Shown: positions 31,351 through 45,065, numbered from the stretch's first letter. The stretch is DNA of 64,000 bases from Heterodera schachtii (GCA_023374025.1 SIJG01000013.1:1917198-1981197); one strand, 5' to 3'. The notes: generated by a model not told the origin, from the sequence alone. Numbers and translations: made by a program.

Positions 31351-33429
31351 ACGCACAAACATATTTTACAGAAGTTTGGAAAGCCTAAAACCCACGAAAA
31401 TTGTTTCTTTTTTTAACTTTTTCTAAACTTCTCGAATGAATTTCCATTAAATGTTTATTTTGTGTTTTTTTTCTAATCATATTTAGCTAGTTTTAGGAGT
31501 TTTACTTTCTTTAAAATTAACTTTTTGAGAAATTTTGGAAAATTTTGCCATAAAATTTGGAAAAGTCTATGTAGATATTTTTCACTTATTTTTACATATT
31601 GAGCAACATATTTCATGTTCATATTTCGATTTTATGTGCATATATTTGATGCCCTATTCATTAATCCTCCAAACATCAGTTTCATCGGTTTTTTGTATTA
31701 TTTCGTGAATTTAAAATTCTAGCAATAAACATTTTATTTTGAAATAAAAAAAAATACATTGTTAAACTAAAGACAAAAGACAATAGAATTTAATAAAACA
31801 AAAACAATAAAATTAATTAATTTTTCTTCAAATAAATGCATAATTTTTTATTATAATAATATTAAGATTATATTCATTATGATGTTATAATTTAATGTTC
31901 ATATCTTTTCAGTTCTCGGATACATATTTTAAAAAATAAAAGATTCAACCTTTTATTAAAAAGAATAAAATAAATCAAATAATGCAAATTTATGAATTAA
32001 ATTATTAAGATTTAACATAAAATAAAAAAAGCCATTAAAAACCTTGGTTAGGATGGATTTAAAAATAATTACCAATTGTTAAACATTCATTAACTACAAA
32101 AAGAATATTATTATATACATAATTATAAATTAGTCATATGGACAATAACAAAAAAATCGTTCTTAAAATTTATAAAATTTTAAATAAAAACCTGATAAAA
32201 TATTTTGATTAAATTGACAATTTTCTTCTTTTATTATAAGCAAATATAATAAAAGTATATAAATGAACAACGCTAGAATCGATATTTTATTTAAAGTTAA
32301 CAAATTTAAAATTGAAATTAAAAATGCTTTATTCAAGAAAAAAAAAACTCATTTAATAAGAAAATATTATTGATAAAGACACAGAAAGGATATTATTTAA
32401 GATTTAAAATTCCAATAAAAATATTCGTTGTTCAATCAAATGATTTATTCACAGCTTAATGCAAAAATTTTCAAATTTTAGTTCTTTAATTAAGTGCTAT
32501 TTAAAAAAATTTTTTAATCACAACATAAAATCCCAGTAATATGAAACATGTGCTTCCTTCAAATTTGAGAAATTTTACTCTCATATAAAATTATTACTAA
32601 ATCCATATATAATTTCAAATTAAAACAATTAATTTAAAAAGCATAAGTTGAAAATTATTCATTCCATAAATAAAATGGAAAATAAAGGCAATAAATAAAA
32701 AAAATTCTTATTATCATCATAGAAATAATGAAAGTAAAAATAATTATAAATTATAATAAAAAAAAATTGTAAACTGAATTTAATTTTCCTAATATAAAGA
32801 AAATCCAATGCATACATTTAACGGATGAAAAAAATAGGAAGCCGAAAAAATATAAAAAGAGAAATTGTTGATGGGAACGCAATATAAATTGTTGATAGAG
32901 ATGCAAGACTAAAGAATTATTTAGGTTTAAAAAATATAATTAAAAATCTGCTCGCTATTTAAATAAAAAAATGATAATTTAGTAAATTATTACGTTTTTT
33001 TTATTAATTAAATATTTTCTAAAAGACTTAAACATTAAAATATCAAAATTTAATTACCCATGGTTGAGCCCATAAAACATGTGCTATATTTAAATATTGC
33101 AAAATAATTTAGAAAAAATGTAACTATAAAATAAGTAAGTAACTAATAAATGAATGGGCAAAATAAACAAAAACAAATTTTCAAAATGAAAACAATAATT
33201 GGCAAGTGATTAGCAAAATATTTATATTTTGAGCTGAAAAGTTAAAAATGTATTGGAAACTTAATGAAAGAAACATATTTTTTAGCGTCAGTATGACGCG
33301 CGAACTGTCAGAAGAGTGTTGTGTTCTGCTGTACTTGGATGGGGATTTTTTTACAAGTAAAGAGCAGCCAAAGTACAAAATTAAACTAATTTCATCATTG
33401 TAAATATAATAACTTCTGGTGAATACTTT
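31351..33429. other. Long A/T-rich stretch
   Basis: Apart from a few GCATATTT-like words (31570-31650, ending 'gatgccctattcatta'), I see no gene or clear repeat. The frame at 33181-33378 on the minus strand is unsupported. Confidence 0.45.
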
Positions 33430-33835
33430 AATTTTATGAAAAAATAATAGTAAATTATTTGACTCTTATATTAAAAATAAAATGTCAAGAAAAATATATA
33501 AAAAACTTTTTTAACTTTTATTAAAGAATTTAAAAATTACTAAAAACCCAAGACACTTAAACCAATGTAAAAATATAAAAAATGTTATCTCAAAAGATAA
33601 AGCGGCCGATGTCGTTCATGCAAATCGACGGAAGTAGAAGTCCAGTGATTTTAAAGTTAATTTCTTCAAAAACTCATTAAAACGCAAAATAGCAGGACAA
33701 AAATAAATCATTCATATAAAAAAATAAAAGTATATAGTCAAATAATGTCTCTAAAAAATGTCGTTTAAATGCCCGAAAAATGGAGCTATCCATGAAATTG
33801 TTAACATAAAATTTAGGCCATCTTTAAGGTTTTCT
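33430..33835. repeat. Complex repeat R, partial copy
   Basis: Markers in order: 'ttttatgaaaaaataatagt', 'aatgttatctca', 'gataaagcggccgatgtcgt', 'aaatcgacggaag' and 'atggagctatccatga'. Other copies: 42830-43080, 49480-49880, 61130-62420 (interrupted by the element at 61282) and 62820-62960. The first marker occurs alone near 36630. The copies share order but have drifted well apart. Confidence 0.7.
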
Positions 33836-34200
33836 ATGAACACAAACTTACTTCCGTTTCTTCATTCTCTGATGAGTTCTTCCCACACTGAAAAATTGCT
33901 CAAATTTGTGTGCCAATAAAATTATTTCATTACAATTTTTAACTAATTTTTTCTTACTGTATGAACACACAACCTCATAAATTCCTTATCATAAAATTTA
34001 CAAAAACCTAATAAAAAAAAAAGGTTTGAAAAATTGGACTCATAAATTTTGTTAAACAACTAAATCCTTCGAAATTTAACAGGATAATAGAGAAATTTTG
34101 GGATTAAAGAAACTAAATTTGGTTGTTTCTCAAAAAAGTTATGAAGATTTAAAAGTGTCATATTTTTATGATATACAAAATTTAAGAAGGTTTAAGTGCA

Positions 34201-34292
34201 TTATATAACATTAAAATTATTAAACGACAATAAAAACATATTCATCTTATATAACATAAAAATTATTAAACGACAATAAAAACATATTCATC
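34201..34292. repeat. 46-bp tandem repeat, two copies
   Basis: 'ttatataaca' through 'aaaacatattcatc' is repeated at 34201-34246 and 34247-34292 with a single change. Confidence 0.95.
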
Positions 34293-34914
34293 ATCTCCCC
34301 AACGCAATTTGTTGGAAACGCCGGCCCTAAAAACTAACTTTTTCGCTATTAATTATTTTTCGAAAATAACTTAAATTATCTGTATCAAAAAAAGGAGAAA
34401 TCTTGATATTATTGAATAAAAATCGAATAAATATCGCTCGTTATATATCTAGCATGCAAGTCTCTAATGATGAATTAAAGCTGTAGCAATTTATTATAGT
34501 GTAACACAATTATTTTTCATTAATTTTTGTATAAATTGGAATTTAAATAATCGCATTAGCCTTTTGCAAGGATTTTCTTTTAATTTTTTGGCAATTAAAA
34601 AGTAACAGAGGGAAATAATTAATTTAAAACAAAGTATAAAATTTTACAAATTTTTTAACGAATAATTAACTCAGAGTGAAAATATTTGTCTCTATTTAAA
34701 GCTAATTAAAAACAAACAAATTTATACAAGATGAATACGCTTTAATATAAAGTTGAAAATAATATTGAAAATTAACTAAAACCAATACTTATTAAACAAT
34801 AGACAAAACTTTTAAAAATGAATATATTTAAATTTAAAAAATGAAATTTGCTAAAATTAATGTGCAACAAAATAAATGTTTAAATAAGTTTAAAGATTTA
34901 ATCATACATTATTA

Positions 34915-35660
34915 ACCGAAGTAATAATTGGCCTCGCCCGCTTTGAAGATGGTTGCCAGCAGGAAAAAAACGAGAAAAATTATAACTCGGCAAAAGCGCA
35001 TTTTCTCTCTTTTCTTTAAAGAATAAAATAATAATAATAATAATTATAATATATACATATATTTATATATATATTAGATACTTTGGTCGGGATATATGAA
35101 AATAAAGTTAATCAATAAATCTAAAATAATGAATTAAATAAAAATATAAATTCATATATCAATTAAAACTAAATTTGACTTGAACCGCGAATATTAATCA
35201 GTCAAAGTCAGCACAAGGATTAAAAGTCTGTTGTTCTAAATTGTCTGATGAGAGGGCTCCTCCCGCTTCGAAGATGACTCATTCGAAAACGAGAAAAAAA
35301 TTTGCACGGAAAAAAGCGTATTTTTTTCCTTTTCTCTAAGTATAAAAAATAAAAGTAATAATTTTAAAAAATCAAAGGTCGAAGATTATAATAAATCTAA
35401 AAGAATTTAGACCAAATAAAAATGTAAAAGTAATTTATACTTTTGTCTACCTATATATATATATAAGATTTTTTGTCGGGATGTATAAAAACAAAGATAA
35501 GCAATTAAACTGCATAATAAAATAATGACGCTAAAAAAAATAAATTATTTAGTAACTAATTAAAATTAAATTTCACTTGAACCGAGCATTTGTCAATCAA
35601 AGGTCGGACAGTCAGGGATTAAGAGTATGGTGCTCTACCGGCTGAAAGCAGGATAATTTA
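34915..35660. repeat. Two tandem units with tRNA-Lys-like segments
   Basis: Two units of about 330 bp (34925-35240, 35245-35650) share 'cgctt.gaagatg', 'aacgagaaaaa', 'gcgca/gcgta...ttttctct', 'ttggtcgggatatatga' / 'ttgtcgggatgtataaa' and 'acttgaaccg'. Each ends in a minus-strand tRNA-Lys(CUU)-like fragment (35211-35245, 35613-35652). The second is the better match: 'ggattaagagtatggtgctc' then TACCGGCTGA. Related pieces are at 42655-42790, 50925-51130 and 60720-60930. The unit could be a tRNA-derived SINE or a small satellite. Confidence 0.6.
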
Positions 35661-36851
35661 CAAAATAACAATAAGCAGAAGAATAAAAACTAAAGAATTT
35701 TTGGCACAGAATAAAAATTAAAAAATTAAATGCAAATATTCAAATTTTAACCCTATAATTAAGTTCTATTCGAAAAATGAATTTATTTTAGCACTTTTTC
35801 TATTTAAGGACTTTATGTGTAAAAAGAATAAAAAAATAAGAATTACTTTTATAAAACAGAAAGGAAAGGAGAACATATAATTTTAAGTTCCAAGTAATAG
35901 CAAGTATATGCTCAATCAAATTACGGAATTTTTACCTTTATACAAATTATTACAAAAATCCAAGAATTTTCAAAATTTGCGATCATGATAACCTGTTTTG
36001 ATAATTAACGGTTTCTTGTATATTTGCATTGTAAACATTTTTTTGGAAATTTCAGGAGAATTGCTAACCATTATGCTAATGTTGTATGTGGAAATTGAAC
36101 AAATAAAGCGAAAAGCTGAATATAAATGTGTCTTTAGAAACACAAATCACATATGCGTGAAATTTAAATAGAAAGAAACTTTTTACATATTAAAACAAAA
36201 ATTCGATGAATCAAAAAACAATTTAACAAAAAAATTTTTTTTATTTCACAAAAAAATGGGAAATAAAGACAAATTAAACAGATTTTTTGTCAATTCATAA
36301 TCATAGAGATAAGGAAATGAAAATTTAAAAATAATAATTATGCATATATAATTTATTACCTAGTTTTGTTGACATTTTCTGAGATTATAGTGCCTTCACC
36401 ATGTAAAGTGTAAAACAAAGGTTTTTTCATAGCAGTAACAAAAACAAAAAAATATAAAAAATTAATTGCAAAATTAAGACCTTGTACAAATGGATGTAAA
36501 ATTATTAATAGGAGGCTATTAAAACTCTGTAAATAGAAATAAATTATACAATATAAAATTTATTTATATTCCTGCTAAAAATAATTAATTAAAATTTAAA
36601 AAAATCAATTCATTGCAAGAGTTTTATATTAATGAAAAGAATAGTAAAATTATTTGACTCTTATGTTGAAAATAACAAGTCTTTGTAACTTATTTAAAAA
36701 CATATTGACCAACTAAAGAATATTATATTATTAAGTGAGAGATGAAATTGAAATTCATTATTCTAATAAAATAAGAGATTGATTACGGATGCATTTTTAG
36801 CACATAAAAACTTTCAAATTAAGTAGGATAATAAACATTAAAAAAAACAAA
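35661..36851. other. A/T-rich stretch
   Basis: No gene seen. A short piece of repeat R ('gaatagtaaaattatttgac') lies near 36640. Confidence 0.4.
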
Positions 36852-37310
36852 ATAGGGCCCAGAAATAGTGATACGACATTTGCGGCGCCCAGTCAGAACG
36901 ACATTTATTTTGTATTCCTTATTGTATAGAAATTCTTTCAAAATAATGAACCGCTGAATGCATTTTTTAAATATTTTTTCAGGGAGTCTGTAAGAAATCT
37001 TTTGAATTGTGCCGTGTTCATTACTTTTAAGGCAGGGCATCGAAGGGATAATGACATTAGAACGCGGAAAGTGGCGGTTGTCAAGAGGCGGATGTGCCTC
37101 AGATTTCCACAAAGGCTAAAGTTTTGCCCATTTCTTTATTAAACGGAGAAAATCATAAAAAAATTCCTTTGGTTTGGGGTCATTAATGCTGCGCCGCAAG
37201 TGTCGTCTTGACTGGGCGCCGCAAAAATTCTTTTGGCTGGGCGCCACAAATATAACGCCGCAAATGTCTGAACCGAAAGTGTCGGCGCCGCAAGTGTCTG
37301 CGAATCCATT
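36852..37310. mobile_element. Inverted-repeat element with GCGCCGCAA words
   Basis: It starts TAGGGCCCAGAAATAGTG. 'gcggcgcccagtcagaacga' (36882-36901) is the complement of 'tcttgactgggcgccgc' (37205-37221). The right side then repeats GCGCCGCAA/GCGCCACAA words to about 37308. The interior on the minus strand keeps an open frame, 36819-37112 (97 residues), with PPLDNRHFPRSNVIIPSMPC and ISYRLPEKIFKKCIQRFIIL. It could be a captured gene fragment. I recognise no transposase motif. Confidence 0.55.
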
Positions 37311-37639
37311 AAACAGAAAAAATTATCGTATTGATATTAAATTTCACCAAAAATAAAACTTTTTTGTAACATTTCTGATTTTTTTAAATTTAATTTGACC
37401 ATTTATTGGAAGAAATTTAAGTTTATGAAAAAACTCAAATTTTTGTGTCTTTTTTTGGGTTTTTAGATTATTTTCTTATGGGGTATTTTTTCGTTTTATT
37501 GCGTCTTTGTTAAGCAATTTTGGGTAAAAGGTTAAAATTGATACAATAAAATTTCTCAAAAAATGTTTAGGACAAATATAAAAATAAAACACTACAAAAT
37601 ATGAGTTAAAAGCTCGAAAGTATATTAACAACCCACCTA

Positions 37640-39200
37640 AAAGTCGTGTTTTACACTTCATTATTGGCTCATAAAAAATAGGATAAATCATTAAAATGCA
37701 CTGAAACCAATTAAAAGTGCAAAAATCATGGTAAAAATAAAACATTAATTGGCAAAGTGTAGCATAATATTATTTTCATTAAAAAGAATAAAAAAGTCTC
37801 AAAAAATAATTACAAATTAGCATAAAATTAAAGGAGCTGAGAAAAAAAAAGAAAAAAAGCAATCACATATCAGCTCAAGGGATAGTAAGTAATTCATAAG
37901 AAATTTTTCAAATCCTTAAGCAGGAAATACGCAACAAGAAGATTCACTGTTAATATTTAAATAAAAATAAAAAAATGTATAATTTTACAATTGTTTAATT
38001 TTAAAAAGATAAAATCCAATGCAACTTGAAAGGCTTATCATTGAAATTGCGGCGTGCAATTATCCCCAAAAAAAAAGTCTAGAGAAATAAAAAAAATTGA
38101 AAAAATTAATGGATATGTAACGCTAAATAAAAATTGCTCTCAAAAATGAAATGAAATGCAGCGAAATTAAAAACTATTAATTAAATAAATGAAAAAATGA
38201 GAAACATAAAATAATCTTTATTTTGTTTAGCATAATAATATCAAAATGAATAATAAAAAAAAAATTATTTTTTCACTAATAAAATTGAAAAGAAAGAAAA
38301 ATAAGATTTTTTCCATTTATAATCATAAATAAAATAAAAAATAATTTTGCTATTTATATAAAAAATAAATGTTTGTCTATGATATAATGATTATTCAGCT
38401 TAATCAAACTAACAAGTCAAAAAGCATGATAAATAAACTAAATATTGAAATTGTATTAACTAAGAAAATATAAACCACCAATTGACAAAGTTTAGTACAA
38501 TATTACTACATTAAGAATAATAAAAATACAAATAAAATAAAGATTTGAAGAAAGTAATTTTAAATTATCACAAAAATAAAGAGCGGAGAAAATGGCAAAA
38601 ATAATTGCATATCAGCAGTTCAAGGGAAGTAAGTAATTCAGAAGAAATTTCCAAAACCCTTAAGAAGGACTAGCAAAAAGAAATATGTCATTCCTTATGC
38701 TAATTTTTATGCAAATTTATAAGCAATTCTTATAACAATAAAAAGAGTTACAAAATTCAACTTAACGGCATATAAACCAAATAAGCATGAATGTATACAA
38801 AATAATTATTTGTAATTATATGTACTGATGAAAGTTATAAAGTCAATTCTATTAAAAAAAGTTACTCATTTTATTCACTATTAATATTTAAATACAAAAC
38901 AAAAATACAAATGTTTTTTCTATTTATTCATAGAGAAAGAAGTTAATTAATTATTAAATCACAAATTGTTAAAAAAGAATTTTTATAATTATATAATTTT
39001 GTAAAGAAAAAAAAATCCAATGCAACTTTAAAGGCTTAAACTGAAATTGAGGTGTGAAATGAATTAGTTAATGGATATGCAACTCTAAATAAAATTTGCA
39101 GTCGAAAAATGAAACAAATGCAAAAAATAAAAGAATATTCAATATGTAAATATGAAGTAAAATGAGAGTCATAAAAATAAGCTTTATTTTGATATTTATT
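37640..39200. repeat. Diverged tandem pair of about 0.75-kb units
   Basis: 37680-38240 and 38430-39200 share an ordered series of motifs: 'aattgacaaagt.tag', 'atatcagc..tcaaggga' and 'aagtaattca..agaaattt'. These are followed by 'ttaatatttaaata' and 'aatccaatgcaact..aaaggctta'. The copies differ by substitutions and insertions. No coding capacity. Confidence 0.65.
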
Positions 39201-40316
39201 AAAAATGTTTAAATTATTATGTTTTTATTAAAATAAAAGTAGAAAAAAAGAGAAGAAAAAACTGAAAAAGTCAAATTAAAATGAATGACAAATCTTAAAT
39301 TTTTAATTCATATTATGCATAAAAATAAATTCAAGAATAACCTGAAACAAATTTTATAACAAATAATACTTAAGACGAGCATAATAGCAAAGATTTTTAA
39401 TAAATACATTCGTACAGGGATGGGAACGGAAGATTTTCTCGACTCGTGGTATAATAAAAAAAAGAGAAATTTAAATTTAATTGAATTACGAAAACCAAAA
39501 ATAAAGCGAAAGATAATCAAAGAAACTATAATAAAGAAAATATAGTGATTATCAATAAGAAAAATATAAGGATTCTACCAATTTTAATTTATACAGACAC
39601 AATTATATAAAGTAATAATTAATAGCGAAACTTATACAATATTAAAAGCAACATAAAACTACGTTTACTTAAATGAATATTTTTTGAAAAATTATTAGAA
39701 TTTCTATCCAAATTTAAAATAATCTAAAAATTCATGATTTACTATTAAAAGGAGGATGATAACTTTTACAAAATATTATTTTTACTGCTAAAAGTTCAAT
39801 GCAAAAAGATAATAAAAAATAATAATTAAAATCATAAAAAAATAAAGAAATTGAAAAAATTAAATCAATCTTTATAACTTCATCAATTTACTTGAAATGC
39901 TTTTTGGCAAAATTAATCCTTGTCTCGGTGTTTATCTTCTTTTAAAATAAAATTATGTGTGATATTTTCGGTCGGACACCTGCGGATTTCGGGAAAAATA
40001 AAAATATTTCTTAAAAAATTAATTTCATTTGTCAATGTGTGATGCTATCAGTATTGTAGGGCTCTTAAGTGGTTTTACTAAGTTTACTCCTCTATCCGTT
40101 TCAGGGAATTGCTACATATCGGATGAGATATTAAATGAGTTTTGAGACTTTTTTAAAAAAAATTTTTTTGATTCTTTTTTTCGAATTTGTGAAAATTTCC
40201 TGCCTGATGAGGCGTTTTACTCTATGATTTTTTACGTTTTTGCAGACATCACCGACAAAATTTGTCGGATCATTTCCTCCCCAATTCTCGATTTTTCTTT
40301 CCTGTTCTTTCCCTGA
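39201..40316. other. A/T-rich stretch
   Basis: No supported gene. Sequence of moderate complexity at 39890-40130 may be old transposon debris. The frame at 40240-40446 owes its length to the G/C-richer island that follows. Confidence 0.4.
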
Positions 40317-40410
40317 GGGTCGGGGACGAACTCAGCAGGAATGGATTCCGAGGCCACAAAAATTTAGGAAATCGGAATTCCGAGGTCCAAAAGGTCGGAA
40401 ATCGAAAATA
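40317..40410. repeat. GC-richer word island (CCGAGG/GGAATTCC)
   Basis: 'gattccgaggccacaaaaat', 'ggaattccgaggtccaaaag' and 'ggtcggaaatcgaaaa' repeat the words GATTCC/GGAATTCC, CCGAGG and GGTCGG in a short span. It is a weaker example of the islands found elsewhere. Confidence 0.4.
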
Positions 40411-40559
40411 GGATTTCTATGCCAATCATTGGTGTTAAGCATTTAGGTAATATACAGTTAATTTTGAAAGTGTAAAAACAAATTTTATTGGCGACTAAGC
40501 ATGCCTCAAAAAACAAATATATAAAAAAAATTTTCAAGAAATATTTCTTATTTTTCCAA

Positions 40560-41160
40560 AAAATTGTCCACAAATTGAGTTTTGGCTTAACCGAAAACTG
40601 GTGAACTCGGAATAATCAACCTTGACCATCGATAAAAATTTTCTAAATAAAATATCAAAAATGATTGCAATAAACTAAAAATAAGCAATTAATATAATTT
40701 ACCAGATTAAAAATTCAAATATATTATCAAAAGAATACAATAATACTAACGGAACGAAAGTTTTTACTGAGTCTGAGCGTAAACGCTTTACCGACTCGTG
40801 AGAGTAACAAAAAATGATTATATTATAAAACGTAACAAGACAGATAATATAAATAATAATTGAAAAAGATTAAACATTTGAAATTTTCTGCATTTATTTT
40901 AGCAAAGTAATATTATTTAATATAATTTGAAAATTTTATACATAATACATAATAATTAGTTAGGTTTAAGTACCCACACAAAGTTCTTTGTAATTATACA
41001 AGGGAACTTTATCATAATCAAAATTGAAGCAACTTCATATTTGTCGAAATAAGTATATAAATTAAAAAATATATAAAGAGAAAAAATGTTTAATTTAAAA
41101 AATATTAAACTTAGAAATAAAATCTTTGATCTGAATATGAAAAAAGATAAAAAAAGCACT
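40560..41160. repeat. Complex repeat S, copy 1 with degenerate SL1-like motif
   Basis: It shares with 50300-50760 'gaccatcgataa', 'gattgcaataa', 'agcaattaatataattt', 'ccagattaaaaattca' and 'ccgactcgtga'. It shares with 48840-48965, 62570-62700 and 63420-63560 the segment beginning GGTTTAAGTACCCA (40973-40986, one mismatch to the first 14 bases of SL1) and running through 'aaagttcttt' and 'atcaaaattgaa'. Confidence 0.65.
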
Positions 41161-41339
41161 TTAAATATTTAAAAATAATCACTGAAAGAATTTTAAAAAA
41201 TAAATAAATAAATTATAATATATTAAAGAATCAAAAAACCTTATGGAATGTCTGGTTAAATGTCCAGCCGGAGAGACGATGTTTCTCATGAAAACCTATT
41301 AAAAAATAAAAATTTTCAATATTAACTGACTGAGTTTAA

Positions 41340-41374
41340 TATATATATATATATATATATCTATATATATATAT

Positions 41375-41429
<55 letters not shown>
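41340..41429. repeat. TA microsatellite
   Basis: About 90 bp of alternating AT, with two symmetric interruptions (CTATATATATATATAGAT). Confidence 0.95.
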
Positions 41430-41438
<9 letters not shown>

Positions 41439-41809
41439 ATCCAAAACTGAAGCGATTAATTTAAACCGAGATAAAAATAAAAAGCAATTTTTAAGATAAA
41501 ATATTTAGCACATATAATCTCTATCGAGAAAAAAATTGACTAAAACTTTTTTTTATTCACAAAATCTTGTGAAAAACTAAGCAAGGATAATATTACAAGG
41601 TTCATTTAATTTAAAATATTAAGCTCGGCAAAAAGTACATCTATTGACTGACTACCATTGGGAGAACTCAATTGAAGAAACTTACCAAATTTACAATGTA
41701 ATTTAATAATACCAAATTATCAGTGCTTAATAGAAAAATCAAAAATTAAAAGGATAGCCGAAATAACAATAAATAACTAAAAATTTAGTGTTTATTTTTT
41801 AATTCACAA

Positions 41810-42720
41810 TCTTTTTAATTCACAATCTCAAAGATATAGTTAATTTTATTATTTTGATTTCGATCATCAATAGATCTAGTTGACTTTAAGATTTCGAATT
41901 TTTGTAAGATTATAAAAAAAGTTATTTTAAAAAATTCAAAACTTAGGGTTTAATTTTTAACTTTTTTGACATTTCTTTTTATTTCCTACAAAAATTTGTA
42001 TCTATTGTATTTTAAAAATAATAAACCATTCACTGGGCTTTAGAATAAAAGAATATTTAATATAAAAATTCAGATTTTGAATTTTTTCGTTAATTTTTTT
42101 TTGCGCGTCAGAATTCTGTCTTTGATTTCCGAAAACCTTTCGGGACTTGGAACTCCGTAATTAATAATTTCGTAATTTTTTGTTGAAATTTAATTTTTGA
42201 TAATATTGGCCGAATTTTTATTTTATGAAGTCAATTGGAACCGTCGGTATGTAATCAGGCGACGCATGGGAAAAGCTTGGAATTAAAATAAATATTGTTA
42301 AAGAAATTGTAAAAAGATTAATTTTAAGAAATTTTTCGTGCCGTTAAAAATTAAAAATTTAGAATTTAAGTCAAAAAATTTTATGCGTCGGAAGAGTTCC
42401 TACCAAAGCAAATTACAAAAACAAAAGGCGCTGACAACTAGATTAAATTCTCGGAACATTTATTTAGATATAGTATAAAATAGCAAAAAAATATATATAT
42501 AAATAATTTTGGCTAAATTGCAGATTTAATTTTTGAAAATATTTAAAAATATCGATATTAAAAAATAATAAAAAGAATAAATTGTAATATTTCCCAAAAA
42601 TTAATGCACATCAAAATAAAATCAGTAATAATTTTAAAGTATGCAATATCAACCGATCTTATTAAAAGCGCATTATTTCTTCTTTTGTGAAGAATATAGA
42701 ATAAAAGTAATAATTGAGCA
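41810..42720. repeat. Direct repeat D, copy 1 (pairs with 59960-60800)
   Basis: Shared markers include 'tctgtctttgatttccgaaa', 'gggacttggaactccgtaat', 'gcatgggaaaagcttggaat', 'gcgtcggaagagttccta' and 'cttcttttgtgaagaata'. The copies are about 900 bp long and 18 kb apart. No frame is conserved. Confidence 0.8.
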
Positions 42721-43329
42721 TTACGAAATGTGGATTAATCCGAAAACATTTTTGCACCCAATTAAAATCTGTTAAGAATAATTATCCGTATGCACAATAT
42801 AAATTGTTTGATTCTATGTTAAATTGAAAGTTAAGAATGAAAGATAAAAAAAACTCCATTAATTTAATTTTATTAAAAAAGTACTGTAAAACAAAAGAAA
42901 TCGCAAGGCCCAGAAATGTCATCTCAGTTCGTGTAAATCGACGAAACTCGACTAATGATTTTTCGTCTTAATTCTTTAAAAATAGATTAAAATAAAAATA
43001 CAGGTTAAAAATAAAAATTTATGTAACAAAAAAAAACCAAAATATATTTATCTAGTCAAATAGTAGAATTCCTACCTTAAAGATAATTAAAAAGAAATTA
43101 ATTTTACGCAATGAATCTTGAAAAAAATTAGCAAAACTAATAATTATTAATCAAAAGGCAAACTTTTAAAAAATGAAAATTCATTTAAATATTAATAAAA
43201 GAAATTGCCAAATAATAAGGCATATCAAAATAAACTGTCATAAAAAGTTTAAAAAATTCATTCTTTTTAATCGAAGTTATAATATTAAAAAACTAAAAGT
43301 CGAAGATTGTGAATAAATTATAAATTTTT

Positions 43330-44560
43330 GCACCCAATTAAGGGTTAAAAACAGCATTTATTTGCATTTCAATCGAATATAATTAAAAAAAATTTTTAAT
43401 TGTATTTTCAACATCGGACTCTCCTCTCATCCATTGCTTAATTTAATATTAAACCGCTAAAAATTATTTGTAAATTTAATTTAAACTAACAGAATTAACA
43501 AACAATTAATTAACTGTAAAATGTTTGATCGTTTATTGAAAAGTAGAGGATGCTATAAAATTTAATTCTTTCGAAAAGATTTAATTATAAAAAGAAAAAT
43601 ATGATTTTTTAAATTACTCTACCAATTTTGATCATGCTCATTACTAAAAAATAAATGAATTTGTAATTTACACCAAAATACCAAAAATTGCATAAAATAA
43701 TTCAATATAAAACCTATTATGCCCGTACTTGTTTTTTAACAAAATTATTTCGGTGATATAATCAAAATTTCTTTTTTTTATAACAGAAATATTACCATCT
43801 GCATTCTCTTCTCATCGGAAAGAGGAACACTCGTTGCATTTCAATTTTAATTTGTAAAAATAATTGAAAATTCTTAATTTCTATAAAAACAAACACAAAA
43901 AGAAAATCAACTTCCATCAGATCCAAAGCACCAATTGGAAAAAATTAAATTTAATACATAAAAAATTTTATCATCTATTTATAAATTACTTTTTCTCAGA
44001 ATCTACTAAATGCGACTAATTTAAATTTAATTTAGAAGTTTTAACCACTCACAAAAATGGAGTTTTAAATGGCTAAAAAAATTATGAAATACAGTTAATT
44101 ATTAAATAACCAATTTGTAAAGAATAAAATTTTTATGAACAAGAGGGAAGATTAGTTTCTTAATGAGAAAATCAATATTCCCTAACTTTGTGAAATTTAT
44201 TTAAACCATTACAAAAAGCCAAAAGTTCTTTACAAAATTAATTTAATTTTTAAATTCTAACTGTTAAGCGTAATGCTCACTATTTTAAAATAAATTACAT
44301 GGTAATTTACAATAATAAAAATAGCATAACATAATTCAATTTAAAAACATAATATAACTGTTCTATTAAATAGTCAAAATATTTTTCATTACAGAAGTAT
44401 GATCATCCGCATCTTGGATTGCACAAAGAGGAGGAAGTGCCTTTCACCTCGATTTTTAAATTAAAAAAAATGATTGTAAATGGCTTAAATTACATAAAAA
44501 TATTACCATAAGAAAATCAACTGCCATTACATCCTTACCACCAATTGATTTACTAGTTAT
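43330..44560. repeat. Repeat E, two copies in series (third at 52480-53290)
   Basis: Markers: 'tttcaacatcggactctc', 'accgctaaaaatta', 'ttttgatcatgctc', 'aaaattgcataaa' and 'cctattatgcccgtactt'. A final segment 'agaaaatcaactgccatta' or similar occurs at 43910, 44510 and 53230. A shorter variant at 44290-44560 repeats only the last third. Confidence 0.7.
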
Positions 44561-45065
44561 TTGCATTTGGTAAATAATATTTTCTGCTATATTTTAAATT
44601 TATGAATTTAAAATTAAATTTATGATAAACTAAATATTATCATACGAATGAAGATCAAAATGTTGTCAAATATTATAAATAAATTGTGAATATTATTTAA
44701 AACCATATATAAAAATATATTTTAAATATTTTTAAAATTAAATTAGGAAACAGTCATTCGAAGAAGTACGTTTTACGTGTCAGGGCAAGTAATTGGCATG
44801 GTAATTAAATAAAATCTCACTAAAAAATAAAATTAAAAAATACAAAAAAGTCAAAATCACAGAAGTGACATACCAAAATAATTCTTAAAACGACAAAATT
44901 TTAACATAATTCTGGCAAGGACGGAACACGAAAGGCTTTGCTTTGAGATCCGAACAATTTATTTATTAATGGTAATTAAACACTTTAAAATATTTCTCTA
45001 TGTAAATGATTGAGAATTTTTCTATTTAATGAAGGTCAGAAGGTTTAGCCACTAGGCCACATTTG
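44561..45065. other. A/T-rich stretch
   Basis: No gene seen. 45046-45060 ('agccactaggccaca') resembles a tRNA box A on the minus strand without a matching box B. Confidence 0.4.
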
